DNA of 27,019 nt from JANSWP01 sp041941305. GTDB lineage: Bacteria > Bacteroidota > Bacteroidia > Chitinophagales > Saprospiraceae. The notes beneath the pieces were generated by a model. That model was not told the origin of the DNA, ran no database searches, and saw only the letters and a program-made list of their open reading frames with translations. The stretch is taken from NCBI GenBank assembly GCA_041941305.1, contig JBGTQJ010000092.1:1-27019 (forward strand), in the 5' to 3' direction. This document shows positions 25,086 through 27,019 of the stretch, piece by piece; positions within the stretch are counted from its first letter, which is position 1, and the number at the start of each line of letters is the position of its first letter. The translations under genes were made by a program, and so were the position numbers.

Positions 25086-25124
25086 TGTAGACGTGAAAGA
25101 TTTCCAAAATCTTTCACGTCTACA
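25086..25124. terminator. Perfect 18-bp hairpin after the 23-heme cytochrome gene
   Basis: Bases 25086-25103 (TGTAGACGTGAAAGATTT) pair perfectly with 25107-25124 around a CCA loop, starting 5 nt after the stop codon. There is no T-run, so it may terminate, stabilise the 3' end, or be a dispersed palindrome. Confidence 0.6.
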
Positions 25125-25192
25125 ATAATCAGCACTTTAAAATAAAAAACCTTTCTGATAATCAGTATTATTGACGGGTTCGTAAATGACAA

Positions 25193-25225
25193 TTGCCGGG
25201 TGGAGCATTGCTCAACACCCGGCAA
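25193..25225. terminator. Second GC-rich hairpin
   Basis: TTGCCGGGTG (25193-25202) pairs with CACCCGGCAA (25216-25225); inside, GAGC pairs with GCTC around ATT, with an AA bulge. The strong stem in an AT-rich gap is terminator-like but lacks a following T-run. Confidence 0.5.
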
Positions 25226-25559
25226 GGTAGGTTTAAATAAAAGTTTTAAAAAATTAAAAAATAACTTAAAAAAATTAAAAAAACCGAGTAAGGAAAAACA
25301 GAAATTTAAAATAAAAACACTTAAAAGAACCCTTACTCTTAGAACTTAAAGAATGTTGGGAACTGGGTAGCAAAATTGAAAAGTTCCCTTTTTATAATAA
25401 CTCTGTAATTCGCTCTCAAAATTAAAATATTTACTTTTTTTTGTCAAGTTTTTTGAAATTTTTTTTTTTATCATCCCTGATTAGGTAACAAGTAAATAAC
25501 TTCCTAAACTTCTTTCCACCAATCTTTTAAATCAATTCTTTGGTGTTTTTTCCTGGCAA
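25226..25559. other. Very AT-rich spacer with A- and T-tracts
   Basis: No gene is seen. Repeated A-tracts (AAAATTAAAAA and AACTTAAAAAAATT at 25248-25282) and T-tracts (25434-25470, including a run of ten T) dominate. Such DNA is often bent and found upstream of promoters; the ECF promoter 5 begins right after it. Confidence 0.5.
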
Positions 25560-25590
25560 AGCAACCCACCTAAAGTTAACTTCCGTATTG
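25560..25590 (+). promoter_or_regulatory. ECF-type promoter 5, upstream of the 13-heme cytochrome
   Basis: AGCAACCC (25560-25567), a 16-bp spacer, CGTATTG (25584-25590). The first downstream ATG (25610) is 19 nt away, the same distance as at the sigma gene itself. Confidence 0.75.
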
Positions 25591-25609
25591 GATATTAATT
25601 AGGCAAATT

Positions 25610-25651
25610 ATGGGAAACTCAAAATGCATGAACAGAAAATTTTATTCATAA
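25610..25651 (+). CDS. 13-codon leader ORF before the 13-heme cytochrome
   Basis: ATG GGA AAC starts a 13-residue frame (MGNSKCMNRKFYS) closed by tandem stops TAA TAA (25649-25654), directly followed by the ATG of the cytochrome frame at 25655. It is in the same reading frame. It could be a regulatory leader peptide that delivers ribosomes to the next ATG, or the broken original N-terminus of the cytochrome. No proof that it is translated. Confidence 0.35.
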   Translation: MGNSKCMNRKFYS

Positions 25652-25654
25652 TAA

Positions 25655-26941
25655 ATGCAAAAGCTTCGATTATATATTCCGCCATTCAAATGTAACCCTC
25701 CAATTTATTGGGCAGGTTGTAGAAAACTTACCTTGACCAGCCAGAATTATGTTCAAGAGAAAGTTCAAGCTCAGGAACCAAGTTCATGTAAAGGGCTTGC
25801 ACCCGATTATTTGAACTTGCACTTGATATTTGAACTTAATAAAATTAGCAATTACACTCTTTCAAAATTGAGTGTAGCTCTATTATTTCTGTTTGCAATT
25901 TTTAGTCTAAACGCTCAATCTCCTCACGGCGAATCTTTTGAGATGAACTGTGCTGCCTGCCATACTTCCGAAAGCTGGGAAATTCCTTTGGAAAATTGGA
26001 ACTTCGACCCAGTCAATCCAAACACCTATGAAGGAGTTACCTCCGCTCTTCCAGTAGATTCAGTCCGATTTAACCACAATGACACCAATTTTCCTTTAGA
26101 AGGCGGCCATACTGGAACGGATTGTCGCTTGTGTCACGAGAATTTAGTCTTCACAGAAACCCAAATGGAGTGTGTAGCTTGCCATACAGATATACACAAT
26201 ATGACTGTAGGCTCAGATTGTATGAGGTGCCATAGGGTTGATAACTGGCTGGTAGACGATATTACAGAACTACACCAGGACAATGGATTCCCCTTGTTGG
26301 GAGCGCATGCTCAAATTAGTTGCAATGACTGCCATATTTCAGAATCGAACCTTCAGTTTCCCCGAATTGGAAATGATTGCATGAATTGCCATATGGAAGA
26401 TTACCTGGCAACTACGGAACCCAATCACATTGCTTTGGGCTATTCTACGAATTGTATTGATTGTCACGACGTGAATGCTTTTGATTGGTCTTCAGAAAAT
26501 ATTTTACATGACTTTTTTCCATTAGAGAAAGGACATGATATTGGTTGCACGGAATGTCATACGTCCGGAACCTTTGCTGCTATTCCTGCTGATTGTTTTT
26601 CTTGCCATCAGGAAGATTTTGATATGGCATTAAACCCGGATCACAAGGCGCTGAATTTTGGGACAGATTGTGCAGCCTGCCACACCTTGGACTTGGATTG
26701 GATGCCAGCTGAGTACCGGGATCATGATGATCTATATTTTCCAATTTACAGTGGAGACCACAGTGGCGAATGGTCAGATTGTATGGAATGTCATACGACA
26801 CCAGGCAATTTTGCACTATTCAGTTGTATCGATTGTCATGAGCACAACGATCCAAATGATTTGGCAGATGAACACGACGATGTAAATGGCTATGAGTTCA
26901 ATAGTCTCAAATGTCTGGAATGTCATCCAAATGGAGATTAG
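25655..26941 (+). CDS. Multiheme c-type cytochrome with 13 CXXCH motifs
   Basis: 428 residues from ATG 25655, but the signal peptide core (KLSVALLFLFAIFSLNAQ) only starts near residue 71, so the real start is uncertain; TTG 25823 would give a normal-length signal peptide. The mature part has 13 CXXCH heme sites from CAACH to CLECH near the C-terminus. It shares elements with the 23-heme protein (FNHNDTNFPLEGGH, LLGAHAQISCNDCH) but is more irregular and more acidic, with Trp-rich spacers (ESWE, NWLVDD, DLDWMP). No membrane anchor follows the signal peptide. It is likely a periplasmic or surface electron carrier working with the upstream cytochrome operon. ECF promoter 5 gives it its own control. 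A palindromic repeat sits in the part before the signal peptide. Confidence 0.85.
   Translation: MQKLRLYIPPFKCNPPIYWAGCRKLTLTSQNYVQEKVQAQEPSSCKGLAPDYLNLHLIFELNKISNYTLSKLSVALLFLFAIFSLNAQSPHGESFEMNCAACHTSESWEIPLENWNFDPVNPNTYEGVTSALPVDSVRFNHNDTNFPLEGGHTGTDCRLCHENLVFTETQMECVACHTDIHNMTVGSDCMRCHRVDNWLVDDITELHQDNGFPLLGAHAQISCNDCHISESNLQFPRIGNDCMNCHMEDYLATTEPNHIALGYSTNCIDCHDVNAFDWSSENILHDFFPLEKGHDIGCTECHTSGTFAAIPADCFSCHQEDFDMALNPDHKALNFGTDCAACHTLDLDWMPAEYRDHDDLYFPIYSGDHSGEWSDCMECHTTPGNFALFSCIDCHEHNDPNDLADEHDDVNGYEFNSLKCLECHPNGD
25751..25837. repeat. Inverted AAGTTCAAG-type repeats before the signal peptide
   Basis: GTTCAAG (25751-25757), AAGTTCAAG (25761-25769) and CAAGTTC (25779-25785) on the left face TTGAACTTG (25811-25819) and TTGAACTT (25830-25837) on the right, able to form alternative hairpins. 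The element lies between the ATG at 25655 and the signal peptide, so it is either leader RNA or an odd translated extension. Confidence 0.7.
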
Positions 26942-26942
26942 G

Positions 26943-26966
26943 TAAGTCTAAGTTTAAGTCTAAGTG
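26943..26966. repeat. Hexamer tandem repeat after the 13-heme gene
   Basis: Four units TAAGTC, TAAGTT, TAAGTC, TAAGTG begin one base after the stop codon. It is another short tandem repeat at a gene boundary. The remaining 50 bases to the window end show no gene. Confidence 0.75.
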
Positions 26967-27019
26967 ACTTTGTTGCATGGCTATGATATGCAAAAAAGGA
27001 GTCGACTTAATAACTTTGC

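Noticed and set aside
25649..25843. 188-bp insertion flanked by the direct repeat TAATAAA, splitting the 13-heme cytochrome N-terminus
   Set aside because: Removing it leaves the in-frame TAA stop, so excision would not restore the reading frame; the 7-bp AT-rich repeat can be chance.
1..27019. tRNA, rRNA or known riboswitch genes
   Set aside because: I looked for cloverleaf-like, rRNA-like and common riboswitch cores by eye and saw none; a covariance-model search would be decisive.

Overview
The window looks like a chromosomal piece of a Bacteroidota bacterium, most likely from the Saprospiria (Lewinella/Haliscomenobacter-like). The evidence is three secreted modular proteins with C-terminal type IX secretion (T9SS) sorting domains, a PorT-like outer-membrane barrel, an AraC-type hybrid two-component regulator, an M36 metalloprotease with a PA insert, AT-rich spacers, and many heptamer tandem repeats and palindromes. 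The species call is inference.

Layout. Positions 1-752 hold the 3' end of a PKD/T9SS surface protein, converging on a minus-strand pair (GNAT acetyltransferase 2207-1770, outer-membrane barrel 1703-825). A large hybrid sensor/regulator (2433-6533) and a 1250-residue FG-GAP/Ig/HYR/Calx-beta adhesin-like protein (7084-10836) follow on the plus strand. The adhesin converges, across a perfect 16-bp-stem terminator, on a T9SS M36 metalloprotease (14566-10991). The gap 14567-15116 carries an IS5-like MITE and a long palindromic repeat. Then come a SerA-like dehydrogenase and a convergent SGNH hydrolase.

From 16.9 kb to the end lies the most interesting part: an ECF sigma factor overlapping a gene for a protein with one inner-membrane helix and a predicted C-terminal beta-barrel, a small secreted Cys-containing protein, a PAP2 phosphatase, a diheme b-type membrane cytochrome, an Fe-S/flavin pyridine-nucleotide oxidoreductase, a 23-CXXCH multiheme cytochrome and a 13-CXXCH multiheme cytochrome. 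Five intergenic sites share one bipartite motif, (A/G)(G/A)CAACC(C/A)-N16-CGTA(T/A)NG, each oriented toward one of these transcription units, including the sigma gene itself. I infer one autoregulated ECF regulon controlling an envelope electron-transfer module: NAD(P)H -> flavin/Fe-S -> diheme cyt b -> periplasmic multiheme cyt c. The promoters, the diheme histidine spacing and the heme counts are read directly from the sequence; the regulon and the electron path are inference.

A second theme is repeat invasion. Heptamer repeats are translated in frame inside the hybrid regulator and the metalloprotease, form a hairpin between the cyt b and oxidoreductase genes, and sit in leaders. Two copies of a 160-185 bp palindrome with a conserved core lie upstream of serA and of the cyt b operon.
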